Below, in pieces: positions 9,252-17,263 of a stretch of 64,000 nucleotides of DNA. The DNA lies in NCBI GenBank assembly GCA_002433075.1, contig DJHM01000051.1:53476-117475 (forward strand), given 5' to 3'. Position 1 is the first letter of the stretch. The number at the start of each line of letters is the position of its first letter. The notes under the pieces are model-generated. The model was given only the letters and a program-made list of their open reading frames with translations. It was not told where the DNA came from and did no database searches. The DNA comes from Latescibacteria bacterium UBA6620 (GTDB lineage Bacteria; Latescibacterota; UBA2968). The translations under genes and the position numbers were made by a program.

Positions 9252-11486
9252 TCAACCGGTGCCGTAGGTCGTGCCGAATAAGCTCGCGAACGTCAGCAAA
9301 TCCGTAAAGTTGACGGCACCATCGTTGTTGAAATCCGATCGTTCTTCGAACCCGGAATCTCCCGTGGACAGACCGAATGAGTTCGAGAACTGGAGAAAAT
9401 CGTCAAAGTCGACCACCAGGTCGTTGTTGAGGTCACCCGCGTTGGGTTCCACCGTCGTAAAACTCAGGATGTCACCCGCCAGCTGGTTTCCGAACGCATC
9501 CGCAATCACCACACGGAAGTAGTAGGTCAAGTCGGGGGTCAGCCCATCCGCTTCGACCGTTTGTGAGAGCGCCAGGTCGGTCTGTGCCAGCTCGGCGAAG
9601 GACGTGGAGTCCGAAAGGTCCGATGTCGTCGCAAGCCTCACTCGACCCTCTGCCGTTTCGGTCGTCTGCCAACTGATCGTCGCCGAAACCGGGGTCACCG
9701 TTCCGATCACCGGCTCGGCCACGAAGGCCGGCGGCGTCTGGTCTTCCGCGAACGTAAATTGGAAAACGGGACCCTCCTGGGTCAGCCCCTCTTCATCCCT
9801 CACCACCACCTGCCAGAAAGCCGGCTCTCCGGGGGAGGGCGTTGTCACCACGAACTCGGGCGCGGTCAGCCCCGTCGCAGCGACGGGAAGGGTGTCCGAA
9901 TTCGGTCCAAACCGGAATTCATACGTCAGACTGTCGCCCGCATCCGGGTCGCTCCCCGTCCAACGGAACTCGATCGGTGTCCCCAGGTCGGCGCTCTCAT
10001 CAGTCGGCGAAGTATAGACCGGGGCGAAGGGCGGATCGTTCGTTGGCGCAACATCCAGCAAGACGATAACGGAATCGCTCGCGCCAGCGCCGTCGGTCGC
10101 CCTGGCCAGCACCCGGAAGAGACCGAATGCGTCCTCGGGCGAAAACAAGCGCGCAACCTGCCCGGCCTGCGGACTCGGCGTCGAAATGGAGGATACCACA
10201 CCCAACTCGTCGACATCCGAGAACGACCAGACGACGTCGTTGTCGGCCGTCTCCGGGTCCGAGACGAACCCGTTCACGCCGATGTCACCCGACCCGTCCT
10301 CCTCCCCCTCCACGATTGGAAACGCCGTAACCACAGGCGGCGCATTCCCGATCTGAATCCGATTCGCGCCTGGAAGCGTGAACGACAGCCCGTCCGGTCT
10401 GCTGAACTGGGAATTCACGAGCGGCGCCTCCGTCAGAACCCGGACGGTCCTGACATCCTGCAGGGGATTCTGAACGAGAAAGGCCACTGTCGCCAGAGTG
10501 TCCGTCGTGGTCTTGCTTTTGTTGAACGTCGCCGAAAAGTGAACGATCCCGTCCAGGCCGGACCCTTCCGTCCGGTTGATCAGAAACTCGAGGCCCTGCG
10601 TCAAACCGGCAGTCGCGGCCGGCTCGATCGCGTCTATCGGCACAAGAGCGGTCGCATCGTAGCGAAGGAAAACCTCTGCACCAGTCAGGGTATCCCCGTT
10701 CGCACTCGCCGTCAGACTGAAAGCAACGGTATCTCCCACGACTGGAGTGAGAGTGCCCTGTATCAACGCCAATGCCACCCTCGCGTTCCTTACGTTCACC
10801 GGTGTCTCTTCCGTGACGAGCGCGAGGGAAACCGAGGGAGACACGGGATCGTCACTCACGATCTGAAGGCTGTCCGTCACGGGCGCTGACGCATCGGGCG
10901 TGAAGGTCACCTGCAATGTCGTCGAAGCGCCGGGAGCCAGCGTTAACTGAGTCGACCCCACGCTGAAGCGGGTGTCCCCCGCGGAAATGTCCGTCACCGC
11001 GAGTGTCTCGTTGCCGTCGTTTGCGAGCGAAACCGTCACGGCCTTCCCCACACCGAGAACGGGCGATTCGAAAACCAGCGTCGACAGGCTAGGTTCGAGT
11101 CGAGGTCCCGTTGCGACTCCCGACAGAAGAAGACCCGCCAGACCTGACCCCGGCACGTCCCCGTTCGACTCGATCACAACCGCCGAGATATGGGACCCGG
11201 CCTGCACGGGGGAAAACCTCACCGTCACTGCCTGGCTGTCCCCCTGCGCGACCGAAAAATTCGACGGGGACGCTGCGAACGTCGGCTGCGCGTCGGTCGG
11301 CAAAATGTCGGTTACGGTCAGTTCCGCATCCCCGGTATTCCGGACCTCGACCACCTGTTCGTTTGTCTCGAACACCGCAACGGTGTCGAAAGACACACGG
11401 CTCACCGACAGGTCCACGATCGCCGCGCCGAAGCCGGCCCCTTGCGTCGCGAGCAGACCGATCAAAGAAGCGATCAGCACCCGCAC
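9252..11486 (-). CDS. secreted ASH-domain / cohesin-like / Fn3 / dockerin protein
   Basis: 744 residues with a GTG start and an N-terminal signal peptide (VLIASLIGLLATQGAGFGA). Two ASH/DUF1573-type beta domains occupy residues about 25-225 (VEVRNTGDAELTVTDILP; VSLANDGNETLAVTDI). A cohesin-like domain follows at about 235-375 (AFSLTASANGDTLTGAEVFL). A cadherin-like stretch and two fibronectin type III domains lead to a C-terminal dockerin with GDLNNDLVVDFDDF and DFNNDGAVNFTDL loops. It starts 13 bases after guaA and ends 13 bases before the next secreted protein. Cohesin-like and dockerin parts in one chain suggest self-assembly (inference). Confidence 0.8.
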   Translation of the reverse strand: MRVLIASLIGLLATQGAGFGAAIVDLSVSRVSFDTVAVFETNEQVVEVRNTGDAELTVTDILPTDAQPTFAASPSNFSVAQGDSQAVTVRFSPVQAGSHISAVVIESNGDVPGSGLAGLLLSGVATGPRLEPSLSTLVFESPVLGVGKAVTVSLANDGNETLAVTDISAGDTRFSVGSTQLTLAPGASTTLQVTFTPDASAPVTDSLQIVSDDPVSPSVSLALVTEETPVNVRNARVALALIQGTLTPVVGDTVAFSLTASANGDTLTGAEVFLRYDATALVPIDAIEPAATAGLTQGLEFLINRTEGSGLDGIVHFSATFNKSKTTTDTLATVAFLVQNPLQDVRTVRVLTEAPLVNSQFSRPDGLSFTLPGANRIQIGNAPPVVTAFPIVEGEEDGSGDIGVNGFVSDPETADNDVVWSFSDVDELGVVSSISTPSPQAGQVARLFSPEDAFGLFRVLARATDGAGASDSVIVLLDVAPTNDPPFAPVYTSPTDESADLGTPIEFRWTGSDPDAGDSLTYEFRFGPNSDTLPVAATGLTAPEFVVTTPSPGEPAFWQVVVRDEEGLTQEGPVFQFTFAEDQTPPAFVAEPVIGTVTPVSATISWQTTETAEGRVRLATTSDLSDSTSFAELAQTDLALSQTVEADGLTPDLTYYFRVVIADAFGNQLAGDILSFTTVEPNAGDLNNDLVVDFDDFLQFSNSFGLSTGDSGFEERSDFNNDGAVNFTDLLTFASLFGTTYGTG

Positions 11487-11499
11487 GGCGCGTCGGGCC

Positions 11500-13317
11500 T
11501 CACTCCCATTCGACTGTACCCGGTGGCTTGTGAGTCACATCGTAGAGCACGGCGCATATGCCTGGAAGCGACAGGATCTTCTGGCCCATCTCTCTCACCA
11601 ACTCGGGGGAAAGCTCCGCGAACCGGGCCGTCATGAAATCCGGCGTCGTCACAGGTCGAAGGACGATTGTTTCGTCCTGACCGTTCGTCGTCAGCGGCAC
11701 CAACACTGTCGGCATCTGCGAAACGGCATCTGAAGCGTCGTCCGTCCGCCCGTCCAGACCCGCCTCCCCGATCGCCCGCATCGCGATCGCGTCCGCCTCA
11801 CGAAGCACATCCAGCCGGTCTCTCGTCAGAAACGAGCGCTTCAAACGTAGGTCCGGTGGCGATGACGGGACGATGAGGTAGATCACACGATTTACGTCAC
11901 GCACTTCGTTCGTGATTCGCGTCGAAACGGCCTCGAGCGTCTCCCAGGTCGCTTTTCCCCAGACCATTGCCGGGTGCGCGTAGGTCCTGAAATCACCCTG
12001 CACACCGACGCTCTGAAGCGACAGCACCCGAGAGGAGAGCCCTGCTTCAGCCGCGATGGCGCTCACACGAGCCTCTGCATCGGTCAGATCTCCGGCAGCC
12101 TCGCCGTCCGAACAAAGGCATCGAACCGCCAGCCCGGGCCCCGGGAAGGGCTGTCTCCAGACCAGCGAATCCGGAAGCCCCAGCGTCGTACCCAGATCTC
12201 TCACTTCATCCTTGTAGAGCTGGGCGAGAGGTTCGATGACCTTCCCCTCGGCGATCATCTCCTCGATCACGTCGATTCGATTGTGGTGGGTCTTGATCAG
12301 AGCCGCGTTCTCGGTCCCACCCGATTCAATCGTGTCCGGATACAGCGTCCCCTGCCCGAGTACCCAGGCATCGGGGTCGAGAGAAAGACTGTCGACAACC
12401 CGATCCTTCACATCGAGGAAGGTCCGGCCGATTGCGTTGCGCTTTCTTTCCGGTTCAACGAGTCCCTCGACGCTCAGGAGGAAATCCTCGCTCGCATCCT
12501 CGATGTTGAGGTTCTCGAACCCGTTGTCCCTCATATTGGCGCCCACATCGGCCGTTTCGCCCTTCCGCATAAAGCCGTTGTCGATATGCAGACCCAGGAC
12601 CCGGTCCGGACCCAGCGCGCGGTTGAACAGCACGTAGGCCACGGTCGAATCCACGCCGCCCGACACGAGAAGGAAAACGTTCCGATCTCCCGCGGCTTCA
12701 CGAATCTCTTCCGCGGCCTGGTCGGCATAGCTGGCCATTGTCCAGTTCCTCGGCGCGTCGCAGACGGTCAGGAAGTTGTCCAGCATCGTCATCCCCGACG
12801 GGGTGTGCGCCACTTCCGGGTGGAACTGAAAACCGAAGATCCGGCGTTCTGGATCGCCCACCGCAGCGGCGGGGCAATCCGGCGTACTACCATACGTCAC
12901 GAAACCTTCCGGCAGCCGTTCGACCGTGTCACCGTGGCTCATCCAGACCGTTTCGGTCACGTTCAGTCCCGAGAACACGTGGTCGCGCCTCTCGATGTCC
13001 ATTGACGCCGTACCGTATTCGCGGACGGTGCCTGCCACCACGTTTCCACCCAGCCGATCGCACAGGAGCTGATGACCGTAGCACAGCCCTAGGGTCGGCA
13101 GGGCCAGCGACAGCAGGCCATCGTTGAAATCCGGTTGGTCAGGGTCGTAAACGCTTCCCGGCCCTCCGGAATAGACGATGCCCGATGCGCCCTCTATTTC
13201 AGATGGATCGGCCGTTGGCGGGAAAATTTCAGAATAAACTTGAAGACGGCGGATCCTGTTGGCGATGAGGTGGGCATATTGCCCACCGAAATCCAGGACC
13301 GCCACACCACTGCGCAT
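11500..13317 (-). CDS. guaA: GMP synthase (glutamine-hydrolysing)
   Basis: It converts XMP, glutamine and ATP to GMP in the cytoplasm. The class I amidotransferase domain is at residues 1-190, with Cys79 in GLCYGHQL and His166/Glu168 in FHPEV. The ATP pyrophosphatase loop SGGVDST is at 219-225, and the C-terminus ends in the family-typical GTVEWE. At 605 residues it is about 80 longer than the E. coli enzyme; the extra length is in the C-terminal half, around the DLTDAEARVSAIAAEAGLSS and DGRTDDASDAVSQM segments. It is the first gene before three secreted dockerin proteins with 13-base gaps, an unexpected pairing for a housekeeping enzyme. Confidence 0.95.
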   Translation of the reverse strand: MRSGVAVLDFGGQYAHLIANRIRRLQVYSEIFPPTADPSEIEGASGIVYSGGPGSVYDPDQPDFNDGLLSLALPTLGLCYGHQLLCDRLGGNVVAGTVREYGTASMDIERRDHVFSGLNVTETVWMSHGDTVERLPEGFVTYGSTPDCPAAAVGDPERRIFGFQFHPEVAHTPSGMTMLDNFLTVCDAPRNWTMASYADQAAEEIREAAGDRNVFLLVSGGVDSTVAYVLFNRALGPDRVLGLHIDNGFMRKGETADVGANMRDNGFENLNIEDASEDFLLSVEGLVEPERKRNAIGRTFLDVKDRVVDSLSLDPDAWVLGQGTLYPDTIESGGTENAALIKTHHNRIDVIEEMIAEGKVIEPLAQLYKDEVRDLGTTLGLPDSLVWRQPFPGPGLAVRCLCSDGEAAGDLTDAEARVSAIAAEAGLSSRVLSLQSVGVQGDFRTYAHPAMVWGKATWETLEAVSTRITNEVRDVNRVIYLIVPSSPPDLRLKRSFLTRDRLDVLREADAIAMRAIGEAGLDGRTDDASDAVSQMPTVLVPLTTNGQDETIVLRPVTTPDFMTARFAELSPELVREMGQKILSLPGICAVLYDVTHKPPGTVEWE

Positions 13318-13338
13318 AACACCTCTCCCAGCCCAAAA

Positions 13339-13385
13339 GTCAGAATGCGGGACACGGGCCGGAAGCCCGCATCCCGCATTCTGAC
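13339..13385 (-). terminator. terminator hairpin upstream of guaA
   Basis: A perfect 14-bp stem (GTCAGAATGCGGGA / TCCCGCATTCTGAC) with a GC-rich loop. It lies directly downstream of the envelope protein gene ending at 13412 and upstream of guaA, so it probably separates the two transcription units. Confidence 0.75.
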
Positions 13386-13411
13386 AGATCTCACTGCTGA
13401 CCTATCAAAGA

Positions 13412-14791
13412 TCACATTCGGTCGATATAGCCCCGAATGGTCAGTCCAAAGTGATTGAATCCACCGAAATCGCTCGTAAAGCCGGCCGAAACCGTATACA
13501 TCGACGTCATTGGATACGTCAGGTTCAAATCGACAAACGTCTTCTCGAATTTCGTGTCGAACACGGCCTGGCTGCCGATAATCAGCGATCGGAGCACCCC
13601 GTCCGGATTCGTCGTCGCACGTGAGGAAAGTGGACGCATATAGTAAGTCAATCCGACCGCATACTCCTCGATGCTTCCGAATCGCTCCATCCCCAGGTTC
13701 ATCTTGAACTTGGGTGTCACGGGAAGCACAACGCCGATACCGTAGCCCAGACCCCGCTTTCCGATCGCGGAAAGTGAATCCGAAGCCAACAGACGCAGGC
13801 TGTCCGTCACGACCGTACGATAGGTGGAATCGATCTGCGCCTCGACGTCGGCGACCAAACCGGGATCGCTCTTGATGAACGTCGAGTCCCCGATCGTAAT
13901 TCCGAAGTCGGCGGGGGCTTCCAGCGCTGCATCGGCGATCAGTCGACCCGCCACATCGACCGGCAGGCTGCTCGAGCCCTTGCCACCCCAGCCGACCGTC
14001 ACCCTGAACGCGGGCTCGCCCACGCGACCATCAGGCGTCGGTGCACCGGAGCCGAACATCGGCCTCGTGAAGAATTTAGCCCCGACCGCGAGTTTCGCAC
14101 GAGCCCCGACAGCAAGGTCGCCAACCAGGGAGGTACGATTCGACAGCGGATAGTGGGCGCCCAATGCGATCACGATCGAGCTATTGATGTTCTCCAGAAT
14201 CGAATCTCTCGTTGCGGCCTGAGCCAGCAGCGTCGGGTCGTTCACCAGACCGAAAACCGAGTCAGGGAGATTCGTCTCGACCTTGCTGCCCCCCCCGATC
14301 ACAATCTGAGGAATCACACCCTTGATCGGGCCATCCGGATTGTCGGTCTTCGGGAGCATCATCGTGTGCCGCGTGGTGGTCGGACGCATCATCACTTTCT
14401 GCGCATCCATTTGCTCGTCCGCCGTGAGAGACTTGACGCGAATCAGGCCCTGCTTCGACTCGCCGTCCAGGACGCGCAAATCTACACCCGGCGACAGGTT
14501 CAGGATCTCGGCTGTCGAATAGCGATTGAAAATTTCGACGACGCGAACCATTCCGAGGGGAACTTCCCCCCCGAGATTCTCGCCCGTCACGGGATGGATG
14601 ATCGATTCCTGTCGGACCATACTAAACAGATCGTTCGGAATCACTTCATCTTGGATCCCCAGATCGATGAAAACCAGACGACCTTCGGCTCGTAGAACGT
14701 ATCCTCTCCTGTCCTGGGCCTCCGAACTGCCGGCCAGTGCGCACAAGGTGATCACGACCGTGGCGAAATGTAGGATCGAGTATCGAGTCAT
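13412..14791 (-). CDS. predicted outer-membrane/periplasmic protein with FlgT-C-like domain
   Basis: 459 residues with a signal peptide (HFATVVITLCALAGSSEAQ). Residues about 30-115 form a small beta domain centred on IIHPVTGENLGGEVPLGMVRV, the pattern seen in FlgT C-terminal-like and related envelope proteins. The neighbour upstream carries the same domain. From about residue 205 to the end the sequence alternates short amphipathic strands (SLVGDLAVGARAKLAVGAKFF; KFKMNLGMERFGSIEEYAVG) and reads like an outer-membrane barrel. The ATG overlaps the upstream stop codon by four bases (ATGA), so translation is probably coupled. The exact function is unknown. Confidence 0.6.
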   Translation of the reverse strand: MTRYSILHFATVVITLCALAGSSEAQDRRGYVLRAEGRLVFIDLGIQDEVIPNDLFSMVRQESIIHPVTGENLGGEVPLGMVRVVEIFNRYSTAEILNLSPGVDLRVLDGESKQGLIRVKSLTADEQMDAQKVMMRPTTTRHTMMLPKTDNPDGPIKGVIPQIVIGGGSKVETNLPDSVFGLVNDPTLLAQAATRDSILENINSSIVIALGAHYPLSNRTSLVGDLAVGARAKLAVGAKFFTRPMFGSGAPTPDGRVGEPAFRVTVGWGGKGSSSLPVDVAGRLIADAALEAPADFGITIGDSTFIKSDPGLVADVEAQIDSTYRTVVTDSLRLLASDSLSAIGKRGLGYGIGVVLPVTPKFKMNLGMERFGSIEEYAVGLTYYMRPLSSRATTNPDGVLRSLIIGSQAVFDTKFEKTFVDLNLTYPMTSMYTVSAGFTSDFGGFNHFGLTIRGYIDRM

Positions 14792-15861
14792 TCTTCCGTC
14801 TCCGCAGGTTCGAGCTCTTCGGGTTCGGGGATTTCCTCGTTAAGGTCTTCAATCTCATCCATGTCGTCGGCTTCGGGGAATCCGCCGTCATCATCAGCAA
14901 CGAGCCCATCTGTTCCTTCTTCGCCGCCTTCCTCTGCTCCCGGGGCAGGGCGTTTGAGGAATCGCATAGCGATCACCGCGCCGGCCCCAAGCACACCAAT
15001 CAGCGGCGCAATCCACCAGTAGACCATATACCAGGGCGACTCCTCTTCCTCCTCCTCCATCGGTTCGAGAAGATCGTCGACGCCCCCATCCATCATCTCA
15101 TCGTCCTGACCGGGTACGACTTCGGTCAGCGCATTGTCCTCGAACGAGAGCCTGAAAGTTCGATCTCCGATCAGGAGATGGATTTCTTCGGTCTCGTTGC
15201 GACGCAGCACGCGCAGTTCGCTCAGGTCATCCGACATCGACGCGGCCTCGGCGGAATCCTGCAGAACCATCGTCATCTGTTGCGTCTCGAGATCTCCAAT
15301 GCGCGTTTCGATCGTCACCATCCGCTCTCGCATATTGGCCACGTCGTTTGCGATCGCGCGGAGCCTCTGCTCCGAACTGCCGATGCGACGCAGGGTCGCC
15401 CGCAGATCGGTAATCGCTTTCTTGTTCTCGCGAATCTCTCCGGCCAGCCCGTCAGCGATTTCCTTGAAACGGGCCTGCGTCACCGCGATCGACGCACGAA
15501 TCTGGTCTTCCTCTGTGGGCGCCACCTCGATTGATTCGACCACGTCGCCGGCTTCGACGGGCGCGTAGTTCTCTACGAAGCGCCCTTCCGATGACACGGC
15601 GCCAACGGACGTAATCTCGATACGTGCGATCTTGACCTTTGGACTTCCCAGGTTCTCACCCGTCTTCGGATGGATCAGGGGCGCCGCCTGGCGGTAGATC
15701 TCGGCCAGCATACCGACACGTACGCCGCGGTCTACCCCGGCGCCGATCTTGATCGTGTTGTCGTCCGCCGACAGCACCGTAGCCTGGCCGGCCAGAACGG
15801 GCGACGCGGCGACACCAAGCCAGATCGCCAAGAACCAGAATTTGCGAAGGTGTGTCTTCAT
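14788..15861 (-). CDS. exported membrane-anchored protein with coiled coil and acidic tail
   Basis: 357 residues. A signal peptide (FLAIWLGVAASPVLAG) is followed by a beta domain with LIHPKTGENLGSPKVKIARI (residues about 60-80), homologous to the domain in the downstream gene. A long helical, probably coiled-coil region spans about 120-215. A single hydrophobic segment (WIAPLIGVLGAGAVIAMRFL) lies near residue 290. The last 45 residues are extremely acidic. GGAGA precedes the ATG at normal spacing. The pair may form an envelope complex in which this protein is anchored and its neighbour forms the outer-membrane part (inference from the shared domain and coupling). Confidence 0.6.
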   Translation of the reverse strand: MKTHLRKFWFLAIWLGVAASPVLAGQATVLSADDNTIKIGAGVDRGVRVGMLAEIYRQAAPLIHPKTGENLGSPKVKIARIEITSVGAVSSEGRFVENYAPVEAGDVVESIEVAPTEEDQIRASIAVTQARFKEIADGLAGEIRENKKAITDLRATLRRIGSSEQRLRAIANDVANMRERMVTIETRIGDLETQQMTMVLQDSAEAASMSDDLSELRVLRRNETEEIHLLIGDRTFRLSFEDNALTEVVPGQDDEMMDGGVDDLLEPMEEEEEESPWYMVYWWIAPLIGVLGAGAVIAMRFLKRPAPGAEEGGEEGTDGLVADDDGGFPEADDMDEIEDLNEEIPEPEELEPAETEE

Positions 15862-16222
15862 GCCATCTCCGAGTTAGGTCAGGGGGAGACCCAGGTTTCG
15901 AACCTCAGCACGATCCAGACCGGTATGGGGCCAGCCGGGACGAAGGGATTTTCTCTCCGCTTCTCTTCAGCAAAGCCAGGGCCATTCGCCCCGGATGCGT
16001 CCCGATGCCTCCTCGCACACACGACGAGGAGGCGGTCCCTCTCAAGAATCGGCCTTTACCGCCACCATCTGTTGCGTCTAATTGGCTCGCACCCCAAGAT
16101 GCGGGCCGTTACTCTCCAGTGCAGAAAACAAAAAGGGGTCGACGGACGCCTCTGCCCACGCGACCCACGACCCTGATTTTCGGGAAGGATTTGCCGGTCA
16201 AAGCGACCGTGCCGGTTGGAAT
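15862..16222. other. intergenic region, no gene seen
   Basis: 361 bases between two minus-strand genes. Apart from a hairpin at 16007-16033 and the ribosome site of the downstream gene, I see no convincing coding frame, RNA gene or repeat. Confidence 0.5.
16007..16033 (-). terminator. possible terminator after the 67-residue gene
   Basis: A 9-bp stem GCCTCCTCG / CGAGGAGGC with a 9-base loop, downstream of the small minus-strand gene. No strong T tract follows. Confidence 0.4.
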
Positions 16223-16426
16223 TTACGTCTCCGGCTTGACGATCTCTCGCAGATAGTCCTCGGCCGAATACTCGTTGCACCCAGAGGATTCGATCACGAA
16301 GTCGAGCAATTCTCGATGCGTTTTGCGATTGTAGATCAGATCGTCGAAAACATCCTTGGCCTTCCGTCGCCCAAGGCGCTCGCCGACCTCGTTCGGTGTC
16401 ATCCAGGCACCTGATTCTTCCGCCAT
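16223..16426 (-). CDS. small hypothetical protein (67 aa)
   Basis: A short acidic, helical protein I do not recognise. It begins MAEESGAWMTPNEVGERLGR and contains FDDLIYNRKTHRELLDF and YSAEDYLREIV, so a small all-helical or helix-turn-helix-like fold is possible. There is one cysteine. Support for a real gene comes from a near-consensus promoter immediately upstream (TTGACA, 17 bases, TAAAGT) and GGAGA before the ATG. Its predicted transcript has a leader of only about 8 bases. No neighbour suggests a function. Confidence 0.6.
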   Translation of the reverse strand: MAEESGAWMTPNEVGERLGRRKAKDVFDDLIYNRKTHRELLDFVIESSGCNEYSAEDYLREIVKPET

Positions 16427-16755
16427 CCTGTCTCTCCGTAACTTTAGGCTAAACGATCACCAATGTCAATGCACTCAACTGACTGAACATCCTATAATAT
16501 AGAAGGTTAGGACAGATAGTCCAACACGCCCCAAGGGATCTATGACCCTCTGGGCCCGAACATCGTTGCCCGCAGGTGAGATCTTGTTTATCATCCAAAC
16601 TTCGTTCGCCGTTTGATTCGAATCCAGTTGGAACACCCCCTCTAAAGCCGGGTAGGGCCAAAGAGGAAACTCGCTTAGAAGCCTATGCTTATAAACAAGT
16701 TACATGATTCTTGCCTTCGACGGCATCCCTGTTCATTCGACACCGAGGGACACCC
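16427..16755. other. AT-rich divergent intergenic region
   Basis: About 330 bases between the small minus-strand gene and the DUF420 gene. It holds the minus-strand promoter at 16441-16469 and a TATAAT at 16493-16498 without a good -35. I tested it by eye for a tRNA or other stable RNA and found none. Confidence 0.5.
16441..16469 (-). promoter_or_regulatory. near-consensus sigma-70 promoter
   Basis: On the minus strand TTGACA (16469-16464) and TAAAGT (16446-16441) are separated by exactly 17 bases, just upstream of the 67-residue gene. Confidence 0.65.
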
Positions 16756-17169
16756 GTGAACGCGTCAAACCTACCGACCCTGAACGCGGCCCTGAATGCA
16801 CTCAGCGCATTCCTGTTGATTATGGGCTACCGTGAGATCCTTCGCGGAGAACGAGACCGTCACCGGAAGTGGATGATCGGCGCCCTTGCCACCTCGATCC
16901 TGTTCCTGATTTCCTACCTCATCTATCACTGGCAGGTGGGTTCCGTACCTTATCCTCACCACGACTGGACCCGTCCTGTCTACTTCGCGATTCTGATTCC
17001 GCACATTATTCTCGCAGCCGTGAACGTACCCCTCGTCCTCATCGTCGTCCGCCGTGCCTGGCGCGGAGATTTCGAGCGCCATCGGGCCCTTGCGAAATGG
17101 GTCTGGCCCTCCTGGATCTTCGTCTGCGTGAGTGGCGTCGCCATCTATCTTATGCTCTACCACTTGTAA
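16756..17169 (+). CDS. DUF420 family membrane protein
   Basis: 137 residues with four transmembrane helices. The family features LPTLNAALNALSAFLLIMGY, the H-x5-M after the first loop (HRKWMIGALATS), LISYLIYHWQ, VYFAILIPHIILA and a final WPSWIFVCVSGVAIYLMLYHL match DUF420 proteins. These often accompany cytochrome oxidase genes and have conserved histidines. Here there are no respiratory neighbours. I chose the GTG at 16756 because GAGGG lies at proper spacing; a TTG at 16711 would add 15 uncharacteristic residues. Confidence 0.8.
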   Translation: MNASNLPTLNAALNALSAFLLIMGYREILRGERDRHRKWMIGALATSILFLISYLIYHWQVGSVPYPHHDWTRPVYFAILIPHIILAAVNVPLVLIVVRRAWRGDFERHRALAKWVWPSWIFVCVSGVAIYLMLYHL

Positions 17170-17263
17170 CACCGGCGTCCCGACCTCAGCCCTGTCGTTC
17201 TCGACACCCCCGGTCGCTGGAGCTATCCGATAGCCTTTCCGACCCGTCATTTCTGGAGTGTCT

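Noticed and set aside
3745..11486. Cellulosome gene cluster
   Set aside because: Dockerins and cohesin-like domains are present but there is no glycoside hydrolase, carbohydrate-binding module or repeated scaffoldin cohesins.
16600..16640. tRNA-like TTCGAATCC
   Set aside because: The flanking bases do not pair as a T stem and no acceptor or anticodon stem can be formed on either strand.
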